A stretch of DNA of 64,000 nucleotides from Nemophila menziesii (Eukaryota; Streptophyta; Magnoliopsida; Boraginales; Hydrophyllaceae), in the NCBI GenBank assembly GCA_029959085.1, contig JARWIR010000010.1, positions 38,060,731-38,124,730 on the forward strand, given 5' to 3'. Made by a program: the position numbers and the translations under genes. Shown here piece by piece: positions 1 to 9,379 of the stretch. Numbering within the stretch: position 1 is the stretch's first letter; each line of letters begins with the position of its first letter. The notes beneath the pieces were generated by a model. The model was not told the DNA's origin, made no database searches, and was given only the letters and a program-made list of their open reading frames with translations.

Positions 1-891
1 TAGTGAGCAATTAAAGAAAATCAAAATAGCTCAATTAACCTTTCTCTCTAATGATGTGACATTAATCAAAGCCGATCAAATGCACATTATTACACTCCTA
101 GAGTAACTAAGCCGCGACAACGCAAATGATCCACCACTACTCCTCTTAGATGAAGATCACACGAGGCAATAGCCTCGAGAGTACGTGTCTATCTTATCTA
201 CCACCATTCTCTATTTGTATATTAGGTGTTTGTCTTTATCTTTACTGAGTCTATTTCAAGTCGTGGACGTCACGACTCACCTTTGAGTTGTGGGTCGGGG
301 ATATGTTGTCCCCTCCTCACTTTATGTATTTTATTTGCTTTCAATAAGTGTGAAGGTTGAAGCAGAATCTAATGAATGTATCTTTTTAAGCTATATTTTG
401 GTGAGTTAATGATAGTAGATATTAATTTTATAAACTTGTTTTGTATATGCTTGATAAATTTTACATGAAGTGCAGTTAGTAAGTAAAGAAGAGATTAGTG
501 AGTATGCAATTAAGTGAATTTGATTTTAGGTGCATGAGTGGTGTGTAGAACGTGGGGTCTAAGCTAGCGTATAAACCATTTGATAAACGTGCTAGAAGTG
601 AGGAAGTAACTAATTTGTATAGGATATGACATGATTAAGGCGGTTCTTTGTTAGCCCTTTGATCCTTTTAGTTTCCTATCCACACTTAATTGTTATATTA
701 TCAGTCTTAGCCTCGTTTGTGCCTTTCTAAAGCCTTTTATTAGCCTCATTATAAGCCTTATCCTTTATTTATTAGGACTCGATCATATGACCCGTACTCG
801 AATTGTGATGCCTTAACACTCGTTTAGAGCTTGAGTTTGGGGTAATGGTTCTTATGGGATGTGGTATTTGTAATTCATTCATGATCACACT

Positions 892-975
<84 letters not shown>

Positions 976-1650
976 AATCCTATGCCGGGGTAAAAGAAAA
1001 GAAAGAAAAAGGTTTGAAAAGAAATTATTGACAAAAATATATTGGAAAAGAAAAAGAATGAAAGTGACATGACTTCTCACATTAAAAAGGGTATCATTGT
1101 CACATACAAAAGAAGAATATATACATATTATTTGACCGGCAAAGAGGAAATTAATTAAGTGATTATGAAAGGTTTATTTAAGATTATTTGGGATGCTACT
1201 TTGTGCATCAATTGGGATGAGTGAGGAACATCTTTGCGATTAACTCAAACTCTAGGGAGATTCGTTGATGACTAGTGAAGAGAGGGTAAAAAACTCACTC
1301 CAAATTATCAAAATATGCGTATCACACCTACCCTAAGCCTACATTACAAGCTTAAAGACCTTAGGATTCTTGACTATGCATTTTATGAGCTTTCACATTA
1401 TAGAGAGTAGTTAAGTGGACCTTAGGAACTATGTGAGGATCGATGACATATAGCCACCATTATGAACTAAGAAAGAACCTCACTTAACGCATTGTATTCA
1501 GAGATTCGGTTATTGTATCTATGATTACATGAGAACCGTAACATACAACTATATGAAAAGAAAACAAGGTTTTTAAAAGCATTACATAAACATGCTGAAA
1601 ACCAAAAAACACTTCTATTGAGATATCAGAGTATCCCTTCTTTGGTATTC
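1..1650 (+). repeat. Athila-associated non-coding repeat, copy 1
   Basis: No gene is seen here. The stretch matches, in opposite orientation, two other parts of the window (about 24760-25980 and 29880-31360). Shared landmarks in the same order are GGCAATAGCCTCGAGAGTA near 163, a 'cacgactcacctttgagttg' block near 270, GCCGGGGTAA near 984, and the GATTCGTTGATGACTAGTG block near 1260. In the third copy the same sequence leads straight into an LTR, so I infer it is the long 3' non-coding part of an Athila/Tat-like Ty3-Gypsy element. The first 180 bases look like the tail of a degenerate ORF. No LTR follows before the SAUR gene, so this copy is truncated. Confidence 0.6.
893..972. repeat. (AT)n microsatellite, about 39 units
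   Basis: An uninterrupted AT dinucleotide tract of about 80 bases lies inside copy 1 of the non-coding repeat. The other two copies have only short ATATAT runs at the matching place, so the tract expanded in this copy. It creates spurious Ile-Tyr repeat ORFs on both strands. Confidence 0.97.
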
Positions 1651-1895
1651 TCAATTAGAACGCTGCCAACTGGGAAGCCATCTACAATTATGTACAAAAA
1701 CGTATCCAGTGTTGGATCTTGGATGGATTTTTAGGGAGAAAAGTTAGAACAATTAGTGGATTTCGGACGTAACCTCGATTTTTTTTTTTTGGATAATATC
1801 TAACTTAGGGGGTTAATGTTAGACTTGTTGGAAGGAAAAGGGTGAACGGGGGCAAAAAATTCTGTGTATTTTTCCACTGCAACGCGAGCCCGGTA

Positions 1896-1914
1896 GGGGG
1901 GGGAGGGGGGGGGG
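1896..1914 (+). other. G-tract, candidate G-quadruplex
   Basis: Eight G, one A, then ten G on the plus strand, about 470 bases upstream of the SAUR start codon. The surroundings are AT-rich. Such a run could fold into a G-quadruplex, but any regulatory role is inference. Confidence 0.5.
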
Positions 1915-2308
1915 TGGTGTTTGGTGGACGGCCACTCCTCCTCATCCCTCTCATACCCCCTGAACGTATCCTTTTATCTTCAACTTTTATAGCACGGCCT
2001 CTTGAGATATATAATACATAGACATATAGAGTACGTCTTTCAATTAATTGAGTACTCCAAATTACTTTGGATCCAGATAGTTTCTGTTCATATATACGTA
2101 CTTGTACATTTTCCATTTTGGGAAAACTTGTACCATTTCCATACTTGTTGTACGCGCCTTAGATGATTTTTATTGCCTCTACAAATGCATGCATACATGA
2201 CCATCTGAAAGTGATGTTTCAAGGATGATAATAGAGTCATTCACATGCATTGGTCGTCCTCTCTAATCAACTTGGTTCAACCCTATCTGACTTCAGCACC
2301 CAAAACCC

Positions 2309-2316
2309 TATAAATA
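2309..2316 (+). promoter_or_regulatory. TATA box of the SAUR gene
   Basis: TATAAATA lies 68 bases before the start codon, which predicts transcription start near 2340 and a 5' UTR of about 45 bases. Upstream are two CATGCA (RY-type) motifs near 2187 and 2243; the second sits in CACATGCA. I found no TGTCTC auxin-response element in the 500 bases upstream. Confidence 0.65.
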
Positions 2317-2383
2317 ATAAAGCTTAAATGCTAATATTTACTTCAAAAATAACACAAATATCAAGAAAAACATTTTTAAAGCC

Positions 2384-2737
2384 ATGGCAATCACAGGAAC
2401 TAACGGAAAACGAAAGAATGGGATTAAAACAGTTGTAGAGAAGCTACAGAAGAGTCTCCGTAGCAGGAAATCAATTCCCAAAAGGGACAATTTTGAAGAA
2501 GGAAATGTCAGCTCAATATACGTGCCAGACGATGTTAAAGAAGGGCATTTTGCTGTTGTAGCTGCTGATCACGATGACCTTAAGAGATTTGTGGTTCCAT
2601 TAACATATCTAACACACCCTTCTTTCTTAAAACTCTTAGAACAAGCTGCTGAAGAATATGGTTTCAATCATGAGGGTGCTCTAATTACAATTCCTTGCAA
2701 GCCGATTGAGCTGGAGAGAATGTTGGTTAGCCAATAG
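2384..2737 (+). CDS. SAUR-like auxin-responsive protein
   Basis: A 117-residue intronless gene of the SAUR (Small Auxin-Up RNA) family, a typical length. The conserved SAUR core runs from about residue 45 to 107: VPDDVKEGHFAV, then KRFVVPLTYLTHPSFLKLL, then AAEEYGFNHEGALTIPC-like, where the protein reads LITIPC. The N-terminus is basic and variable, as usual. Family members are short-lived proteins; many promote cell expansion by inhibiting PP2C.D phosphatases at the plasma membrane, but which role this member has cannot be told. The ATG at 2384 is in good context (gccATGG) and follows a TATA box. The frame is intact. The odd point is the 3' side: a 6.3-kb LINE begins 33 bases after the stop codon, so the native 3' UTR resumes only near 9036. 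Confidence 0.93.
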   Translation: MAITGTNGKRKNGIKTVVEKLQKSLRSRKSIPKRDNFEEGNVSSIYVPDDVKEGHFAVVAADHDDLKRFVVPLTYLTHPSFLKLLEQAAEEYGFNHEGALITIPCKPIELERMLVSQ

Positions 2738-2760
2738 ATGTATTTCTGTATATGGATTGA

Positions 2761-2770
2761 GTTGAGGATC
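2761..2770 (+). repeat. 5' target-site duplication of LINE A
   Basis: GTTGAGGATC here is repeated exactly at 9036-9045, directly after the LINE poly(A) run. The preceding A also matches, though on the right it may belong to the tail. This marks the insertion borders. Confidence 0.9.
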
Positions 2771-3086
2771 GAAATGATTCAGATCTAGGAGCTTTCACAT
2801 TTTCTCTCAGGCACATTCCCCAAGGAAATAGCTGAGATTTGAATCACCACCACAATTATCTTTCCGGCAACTAAAACCACCACAAAATCACCCTCATCTT
2901 ACACCACTATGTCCTTTAACTTAATTTTCTTACAAATTGCAAAATTTACCTACATACACATACACTTTGACATCTTCATCAAATTTACAATTACACTTAT
3001 ATTCTAATCATAATACCTACTTCACATTAAATTCACTGCTTCATCATTTATTACAATTTTCTCTACTTTCTCTTACTTCATTCAAT

Positions 3087-4784
3087 ATGGAATTCTATAC
3101 AAGGCAAAACACAAACACTGCTGATGAATCACTCATCCTTACTGCTGATCCAAACTCTGTCTACGCCCAATTTGAAGGTCCGAAACTTTATGCGAAAATC
3201 ATTGCTGATAAGGCTGTCAGCTTCAATTATCTAAGGAAAAACATTATAAATTCTTGGGGAGTAAAAGGAAAAGTTCACACTGAGAAAAGGGGTTTCAATA
3301 CCTGCATAATAACCTTCGATTCTGATGAAGATCTACAGCAGGTATGGAAAAATAGGCCATGGAACCTTGTTGGAAAACACGTTCTTCTGCAAAAATGGGA
3401 TGTGGCTAAATCTCAACCTGATATTCAAATCACTACAACTTCATTCATTATCCAAATACACGACGTTCCACCAACTATGATTACTGAAGATAACGCAAGA
3501 AAAATGGCCTCTCAAATGGGAAATGTTGAAGAAATTATCTTACCTGCCATTGCAACCTTCAAAGAATTCAATGCTATCCGTGTGAGGGTTGATTGGAACA
3601 TCTTCAAACCAATCAATGGTACCTACAACATAAATCTGGGAAATGGTCAGAAAATCCGAGGTATGCTAAAATTTGAAAAGCTATGTGATCTATGCTTTGT
3701 TTGTGGTTTATTAGATCATGAAGAAAATGAGTGCAAAAACAAAAATCGATTGAAAACAAAACTTACCAAAAGAATTTTTGGTCTCGAACCAAAATTCGCT
3801 GAAAATAAAACCACTGAGTCAACCCACCAAATCAAAACTCAGCAACAAAACCCTTCCTTCACTCACCGAATCAAAACAACTCACCTAAACCCACCGAGTC
3901 AAACACCCAACCAAACTCGCCAAATTGCCGTACACCCAGTTAATCTCGCCCAACCTAACCCTATTTTCATTGGTCCTATTTCAAAAATTGATTTGACCAT
4001 ACCTCTCTCATTTAATGCCTCTGACACAGACATGGTTATAGAAGGAAATCTCTTAGAACGAAAAGGAACTTCTGCTGCTCAATTTTCCGAAATGATGAAT
4101 GAGACTGAATATAGCCTATCTGCTATTAAAGATAGGCTGTCAAAACCAAAAACCGCCTCCCAACCTTTTAATGGGCCAAATAAGACTTGGGCTGAAATAA
4201 ATGAAGAGCTCAAAAGAAATGTTTTTAAAAGCCCAATACCTCAAACACGTAATAACCCAAACCCAAACACACCTAATTCTATAACTTTCGGATCTAACGA
4301 AGATCCAGTTATTATCACTCCTAAACACTATCTGCCTATTAACAACACAAACCCCGATCAAAACATTCCCCCAATATCTCAAGAACAAAATCAACCCCAA
4401 ATCCCTAATTCTTCTGAACAACATGAAATCCCCACTCCTATCAATCAAATCACTTCCATCCCTTTCGCTCTGTATGAAGATAGCGAATCAAACTCTCACC
4501 ATCGAATCCACGATTATAAACCCACAAGCTCTCTCAAATCTTCAATCAAAAGTGTGAGAGCCATCTCTAAGTTCGATAAGCTCTGGGAAACAAGATGGAA
4601 AGAAGACAAAGAGGCACAACAATCAAAAGAACAACTCATCTCACAAAATCAATTGATTAAAACCGAAGAGGAATCTAAAATCAAAAATGTGGAGGATCAA
4701 GACACTGCTATGATAAATGGAGACAAATCAACTACTGAAGAGGCTTCCGGGTTTGACCTAGATCAAACCCACAGAGGTATATGA
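3087..4784 (+). CDS. LINE A ORF1: DUF4283 / zinc-knuckle RNA-binding protein
   Basis: 565 residues from the ATG at 3087. The open frame extends upstream to 2937, but that codon is TTG and the extra part is low-complexity, so I prefer 3087. The N-terminal 170 residues form a DUF4283-type RRM-like domain (SVYAQFEGPKLYAKIIADKA; later WKNRPWNLVGKHVLLQKWD). A canonical CCHC knuckle, CFVCGLLDHEENEC (C-X2-C-X4-H-X4-C), follows near residue 205. The second half is a long Pro/Asn/Gln/Thr-rich, probably disordered tail with a lysine- and glutamate-rich end. In L1 elements ORF1p coats the RNA to form the retrotransposition particle. The stop codon overlaps the ORF2 start as ATGA (4781-4784). Confidence 0.92.
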   Translation: MEFYTRQNTNTADESLILTADPNSVYAQFEGPKLYAKIIADKAVSFNYLRKNIINSWGVKGKVHTEKRGFNTCIITFDSDEDLQQVWKNRPWNLVGKHVLLQKWDVAKSQPDIQITTTSFIIQIHDVPPTMITEDNARKMASQMGNVEEIILPAIATFKEFNAIRVRVDWNIFKPINGTYNINLGNGQKIRGMLKFEKLCDLCFVCGLLDHEENECKNKNRLKTKLTKRIFGLEPKFAENKTTESTHQIKTQQQNPSFTHRIKTTHLNPPSQTPNQTRQIAVHPVNLAQPNPIFIGPISKIDLTIPLSFNASDTDMVIEGNLLERKGTSAAQFSEMMNETEYSLSAIKDRLSKPKTASQPFNGPNKTWAEINEELKRNVFKSPIPQTRNNPNPNTPNSITFGSNEDPVIITPKHYLPINNTNPDQNIPPISQEQNQPQIPNSSEQHEIPTPINQITSIPFALYEDSESNSHHRIHDYKPTSSLKSSIKSVRAISKFDKLWETRWKEDKEAQQSKEQLISQNQLIKTEEESKIKNVEDQDTAMINGDKSTTEEASGFDLDQTHRGI

Positions 4785-7700
4785 TACAACTTTGTTGGAA
4801 TTGTCAAGGGATTGGTACCCCCTTGACAATTCTAACACTCAAAGATGCGGTCAAAACCCATCATCCTGAGGTAATTTTCTTAATTGAAACTCTTAATGGC
4901 AAAGACAAAACTGATTCTCTTATTAACTCTCTGAATATGAAAAACATTTGCACCATTGAGCCCATAGGAAAGGCTGGGGGTTTGGTTTTAATGGCTAAGC
5001 ATGAATTAGATATTAAACTTATCCATGCTACCAAAAACTTCATTCACTGTCAAATCACTGATGAAAAAGATATTACTGGATACTACACTTACACTTATAT
5101 ATCTTCATATGATGAAGAAAAAGAGGAAAACTTTAAACAAATTGAAAATCTTATGAATAATAAAAGAAATGAGCCTTGGTTCCTTATTGGAGATTTAAAC
5201 ATGATAAGAAACAGATATGAAAAACTTGGAGGCAACATTGATAATAATACTGATACTAATCTTCTTAATACTTTTATAAGCAATAACTTTCTCACTGAAA
5301 CATCTTCAAAAGGGTGTTTTTACACCTGGAGTAATAGAAGATGTGGGGATAAGCTTATCAAAGAAAAACTTGACAGGGGATTAGCCAATCAAGCTTGGGA
5401 TAATCTTTATCCTGATGCATGGATTGCAAATCTCCCTGCCATAGGCTCTGATCATAGCCTCCTTATTTTACACTGTAATAAACCAAATTTCAAAAAATTT
5501 GATAGATTTATTTACAGAAAAGAATGGAGTAGTGATGAGGAAATTTGTAACATGATTAAGCACCATTGGAATAACTACACTAATACTATTCAAAGAGGTA
5601 TTATAAGATTTGGTACAAAACTTAATAATATCTCTCACATTATTACTAAATGGAACAAGAATAAAAGAACTAATAATAGAAATATTATTAAAGACATAAT
5701 GAAAAAGCTGGAAGATATAAATGAAAAATCTCATGAAAATTGGGATCATTGTAATTTCTTAACTGCCCAATTAGAACACTTTTGGAATAAAGAAGAATTA
5801 TACTGGAGGGAAAAATCTAGAATACAATGGGTAAATTTTGGAGATAAAAACACTGCCTTTTTTCAAAATTCAACAAAAACAAGAAGAAAAAACAATAAAA
5901 TTCTTAGGCTTATGAATTATGATGGGATTTGGATGGATAAAACTATTGATATTGAAAACCATATCATCTCTCATTACACAAACACTTATACTACTAAAGG
6001 GCCCAGAAATTACCAAAACATTCTTAGGAAAATAAAAACTACTGTAACACCTTCTATGAATAAATTTTTTGAAACCCCAATCTCTCTACAGGAGGTCAAA
6101 GAAGCTGTTTGGGACTTGGGGAAAAATAAAGCCCCAGGCCCTGATGGCTTTACTGATAACTTCTATAAAAAAAACTGGGATGTCATTAAATATGACCTTA
6201 TGAGATTTATTACTGATTTTTTTTGGAATAAAGGTGATTTATCCTCTATAAACAAAACATATATCACCTTAATTCCAAAAGTAAAAGCACCTGCCTCTAT
6301 TACTCAACTAAGGCCTATAAGCTGCCCCAACTTCTCTTATAAAATTATTGCAACAATCTTAGTTAAAAGATTGAAGCCTTATATGAACAACATAATTTCT
6401 AAAGAACAATCAGCTTTTATAAAAGATAGAAGCATCACTGAGAACATTATCATTGCCCATGAAGCAGTTCACTACTTAAAAAATAAAAGAACCTCTAAAA
6501 ACTACTCAGCTATTGTTAAAGCTGATATATCTAAAGCTTTTGAAAGCATAGAGTGGGATTTCCTTTTTGACACCATGAAAGCTCTCGGTTTTAGCCTTGT
6601 TTGGATTGATTGGATTGAAAGATGTGTCAAAACGGTTTCCTACTCTATTCTTTTAAATGGTTATCCTATACATCTACCTAAACCTTCTAAAGGGCTTAGA
6701 CAAGGGGATCCCTTGTCCCCTTTTCTCTTTTGCATTGTCACTCAAGCTCTCACTTCTCTAATTAATGATAAAATTAATAATGGCTTATTGAAAGGTATCA
6801 AATTGAGCAGAAACTGCCCCACTCTCACACATATACTTTTTGCTGATGACAGCTTATTCCTTTTAAAAGCGGATAATGAAGAATTTTATCACTTTAAAGA
6901 TACTATGAACATGTACAGCTATGCATCTGGCCAAAATATTAATCTAAATAAAAGTGGGGTTATTTTTAGTAAAAACACTCCCACTAACACTATCACTGAA
7001 CTTACAAATATTCTACAAATGAATCACTTAACAAATCTAGGGAATTACTTAGGATTACCCTCAGATTGGGGAAGATCTAAAGTAAGAGCCCTAGATTGGC
7101 TTATTGAAAGAATCATCTCAAAACTGGAAAATTGGAATTGTAAGCTTCTTTCTGAAGCTGGAAAAGAAACTTTAATTAAAGCAATTATTCAGTCAATTCC
7201 AGTCTATATTATGTCTATCTTTCAAATTCCTGACTCCATTTGTAATAAAATCTCCTCACTTATTGCCTCTTACTGGTGGGGAAATAAAGGAAAAAATAGA
7301 ATTCATTGGAAAAATTGGAAATATATGGAAATGCCTAAAACTGAAGGGGGCATGAACTTTAAAAACTTTATTCAGCAAAATATCTCACTGTTAGCCTCTT
7401 CTGCATGGAAATTTAACATGAATAAACATTCTCTAGCCTTTAGTGTCATGAAAGGAATTTATTTTCCTTCTACTAACTTTGAATCTGCTTCTTTGGGCTA
7501 TAACCCCTCTTGGGCCTGGAGAAGCTTACTCAAAGGTAGAGATACTTATTTAAATGACACTAAAATGGTTATTGGAAATGGGAAAAATACCTCTATATGG
7601 CATGATGATTGGATTCCCAACTCTGAAAAGCCTATAAATCACTTAAACCTTCCTATTTATAAAGTGTCTGAACTTATAAATGAAGGAAAAAATTGGGATG

Positions 7701-8962
7701 AAAATAAACTTCTTATTACAGTGGGTAGAGAAAAAACTGAGAAAGTTAAAAACCTTAACATTAGTATATCAAATGCAAATGATACTTTAGTGTGGAAACA
7801 CAATAAATATGGAACTCTTACTGCAAATAATATGTATAAACACATCACTGACACTTTAATAAAGAAAAAAAAGAATACTGAACTATTACAGCCTTCTTGT
7901 TCTTTCAAACTAAATGTGAATTTCTGGGATATTATTTGGAATTTAAACATGCCTCCAAAACTCAGAAATTTCGCATGGAGAGTTATATCTGACGCACTAC
8001 CTACTGAGAAAAATAAATTCGACAGAAAATGTGCGTTAAATGGTACTTGTAAAGTTTGTGGCTTGGAAATAGAAACCACTGAGCATCTTTTTCTTTTTTG
8101 CCCAAGTTCAAAAGCCACCTGGTTTGCAACTCCTACTGGTCTTATCAATTCACATGAAAAAAACATTAGCTTAAAGCATTGGATACAAAACCTTATGGAA
8201 ATGAAGCTTAAAAATGATGAAAATGATAGACCAATAGTTGAGATGGCATTCTGGATTATGTGGTATATTTGGAAGAGTCGCAATAAATATATCTTTGAAA
8301 ATCATACTATTTGCCCCCTTATTAACATGAAAAACTCTTATAATGCCTATGATGAATTTGTAAAATATAAAAATGCATACTCTGAGGCATATACAGGTAC
8401 AAAAATCGAACTTTTAACAGGTAAAGCAACTTATAAAAGTAATTGCAGTAATACTAATACTCAAAGCACATTAAACACAAATAATCAAACAACTTATATT
8501 AGTGTAGATGCATCTTATCTTACTACAACTAATTGTGCTTCCTCGGCTTGTATTTTTAGTGACAATAAGGGCCAATTTTTTGGAGGAAAATTCTGGAAAT
8601 TCAAAGCCACATCTCCTCAAGAAGCAGAAGCTATAGGAATTCGAAATGCGCTACTTGAAGTCTCATCCTGTCAAGATGCAAATTTTGTTCTAAGGAATGA
8701 TTGTCTTAGCCTCATCAACCCGTTAATGAAGGGCACTAAGTTTGAGAATCGTCATCTTCATCATGTTTATGAAGATATTCAAAGTTTGATGCGCAACATT
8801 AATATAAATTTCCATTTCGTTTCAAGGAAATTCAACAAAGCAGTAGATTTTATTGCTAAACAAGGAAGGCTTGCCGACCAAAGGTGTAATTGGATTTCAA
8901 ATCCAACCCCCTATTTTCTTAAATTACTTGAACTCGATTTTGTAATAGAGGGTATAGGCTAA
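4781..8962 (+). CDS. LINE A ORF2: endonuclease-reverse transcriptase-RNase H
   Basis: 1393 residues, uninterrupted. Residues 1-235: APE-type endonuclease (WNCQGIG, IET, GDLN, GSDHS), which nicks target DNA. About 440-760: reverse transcriptase with KAPGPDGF, LRPISCPNFSYKI, KADISKAFESIEWDFL, RQGDPLSPFLF and the catalytic FADD at 687-690. About 1048-1107: zf-RVT (FWDIIWNLNMPPKLRNFAWR, then C-X2-C with EHLFLFC). About 1240-1365: RNase H of the RVT_3 type with D1243 (SVDAS), E1283 (AEAIGI), D1307 (RNDC) and D1356 (AVDFIAK). The start overlaps the ORF1 stop by four bases, which suggests translation by termination-reinitiation. The protein would carry out target-primed reverse transcription in the nucleus. 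Confidence 0.95.
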   Translation: MIQLCWNCQGIGTPLTILTLKDAVKTHHPEVIFLIETLNGKDKTDSLINSLNMKNICTIEPIGKAGGLVLMAKHELDIKLIHATKNFIHCQITDEKDITGYYTYTYISSYDEEKEENFKQIENLMNNKRNEPWFLIGDLNMIRNRYEKLGGNIDNNTDTNLLNTFISNNFLTETSSKGCFYTWSNRRCGDKLIKEKLDRGLANQAWDNLYPDAWIANLPAIGSDHSLLILHCNKPNFKKFDRFIYRKEWSSDEEICNMIKHHWNNYTNTIQRGIIRFGTKLNNISHIITKWNKNKRTNNRNIIKDIMKKLEDINEKSHENWDHCNFLTAQLEHFWNKEELYWREKSRIQWVNFGDKNTAFFQNSTKTRRKNNKILRLMNYDGIWMDKTIDIENHIISHYTNTYTTKGPRNYQNILRKIKTTVTPSMNKFFETPISLQEVKEAVWDLGKNKAPGPDGFTDNFYKKNWDVIKYDLMRFITDFFWNKGDLSSINKTYITLIPKVKAPASITQLRPISCPNFSYKIIATILVKRLKPYMNNIISKEQSAFIKDRSITENIIIAHEAVHYLKNKRTSKNYSAIVKADISKAFESIEWDFLFDTMKALGFSLVWIDWIERCVKTVSYSILLNGYPIHLPKPSKGLRQGDPLSPFLFCIVTQALTSLINDKINNGLLKGIKLSRNCPTLTHILFADDSLFLLKADNEEFYHFKDTMNMYSYASGQNINLNKSGVIFSKNTPTNTITELTNILQMNHLTNLGNYLGLPSDWGRSKVRALDWLIERIISKLENWNCKLLSEAGKETLIKAIIQSIPVYIMSIFQIPDSICNKISSLIASYWWGNKGKNRIHWKNWKYMEMPKTEGGMNFKNFIQQNISLLASSAWKFNMNKHSLAFSVMKGIYFPSTNFESASLGYNPSWAWRSLLKGRDTYLNDTKMVIGNGKNTSIWHDDWIPNSEKPINHLNLPIYKVSELINEGKNWDENKLLITVGREKTEKVKNLNISISNANDTLVWKHNKYGTLTANNMYKHITDTLIKKKKNTELLQPSCSFKLNVNFWDIIWNLNMPPKLRNFAWRVISDALPTEKNKFDRKCALNGTCKVCGLEIETTEHLFLFCPSSKATWFATPTGLINSHEKNISLKHWIQNLMEMKLKNDENDRPIVEMAFWIMWYIWKSRNKYIFENHTICPLINMKNSYNAYDEFVKYKNAYSEAYTGTKIELLTGKATYKSNCSNTNTQSTLNTNNQTTYISVDASYLTTTNCASSACIFSDNKGQFFGGKFWKFKATSPQEAEAIGIRNALLEVSSCQDANFVLRNDCLSLINPLMKGTKFENRHLHHVYEDIQSLMRNININFHFVSRKFNKAVDFIAKQGRLADQRCNWISNPTPYFLKLLELDFVIEGIG

Positions 8963-9035
8963 GAACACGAATCCTATCTTATTGTATTTCGTATTTTAAT
9001 TAATTTAAATTATGTTTAACGTCAAAAAAAAAAAA

Positions 9036-9190
9036 GTTGAGGATCAACTCTAAAACTGTGTTGAAGAGTTTGAATTTTTTTACCCTATTAAGTAAATAGA
9101 GGAGATATAGTCTTATGAAATACAATATTTAGCAAAATTTTATGTGAACAGAATTAGTTGTAATTCTTTCAAGTAAATAAAATATTAAAA
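9036..9190 (+). other. Displaced SAUR 3' UTR with poly(A) signal
   Basis: Begins with the second copy of the LINE target duplication, so it was contiguous with 2770 before insertion. AATAAA at 9176-9181 is a plausible native polyadenylation signal, about 174 bases after the SAUR stop once the LINE is discounted. The SAUR transcript must now either read through 6.3 kb or end within the LINE. Confidence 0.6.
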
Positions 9191-9379
9191 TTTTATTGGT
9201 TTTTCTTTTTCTTTGTTTTTGTCCGTAGAACATTCTGTATCATGAAAAGAGTATCTTTTTTTCTTTTAGAAAGGGACTTCACTAAAAAGGCATAAATGCT
9301 AAAGGAATACATACAAAGATTAACCAATTCCATTTTTATATACAAGTTAGTTAAAAGGGAAAAGACTATTATTATACAA

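Larger units (their letters stand above)
2771..9035 (+). mobile_element. Full-length L1-type LINE (LINE A)
   Basis: A complete non-LTR retrotransposon of about 6.27 kb: 5' UTR (2771-3086), ORF1, ORF2, a very short 3' UTR (about 60 bases) and a 12-base A tail, flanked by a 10-bp target-site duplication. Both ORFs are open end to end and all catalytic motifs inspected are present. These are signs of a recent and possibly still competent insertion. It lies in the same orientation as the SAUR gene and inside its 3' UTR. Four other LINE relics in the window belong to the same broad RNase H-bearing plant L1 group. Confidence 0.95.

Noticed and set aside
772..1080. Overlapping ORFs rich in Ile-Tyr on both strands
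   Set aside because: They are translations of the (AT)n microsatellite and have no other support.
2937..3086. Upstream extension of LINE A ORF1
   Set aside because: It starts at TTG and encodes a Leu/Ser/Thr-rich stretch; the ATG at 3087 precedes the conserved domain.
7657..8283. 208-residue antisense ORF
   Set aside because: Shadow of LINE A ORF2; no independent motif.
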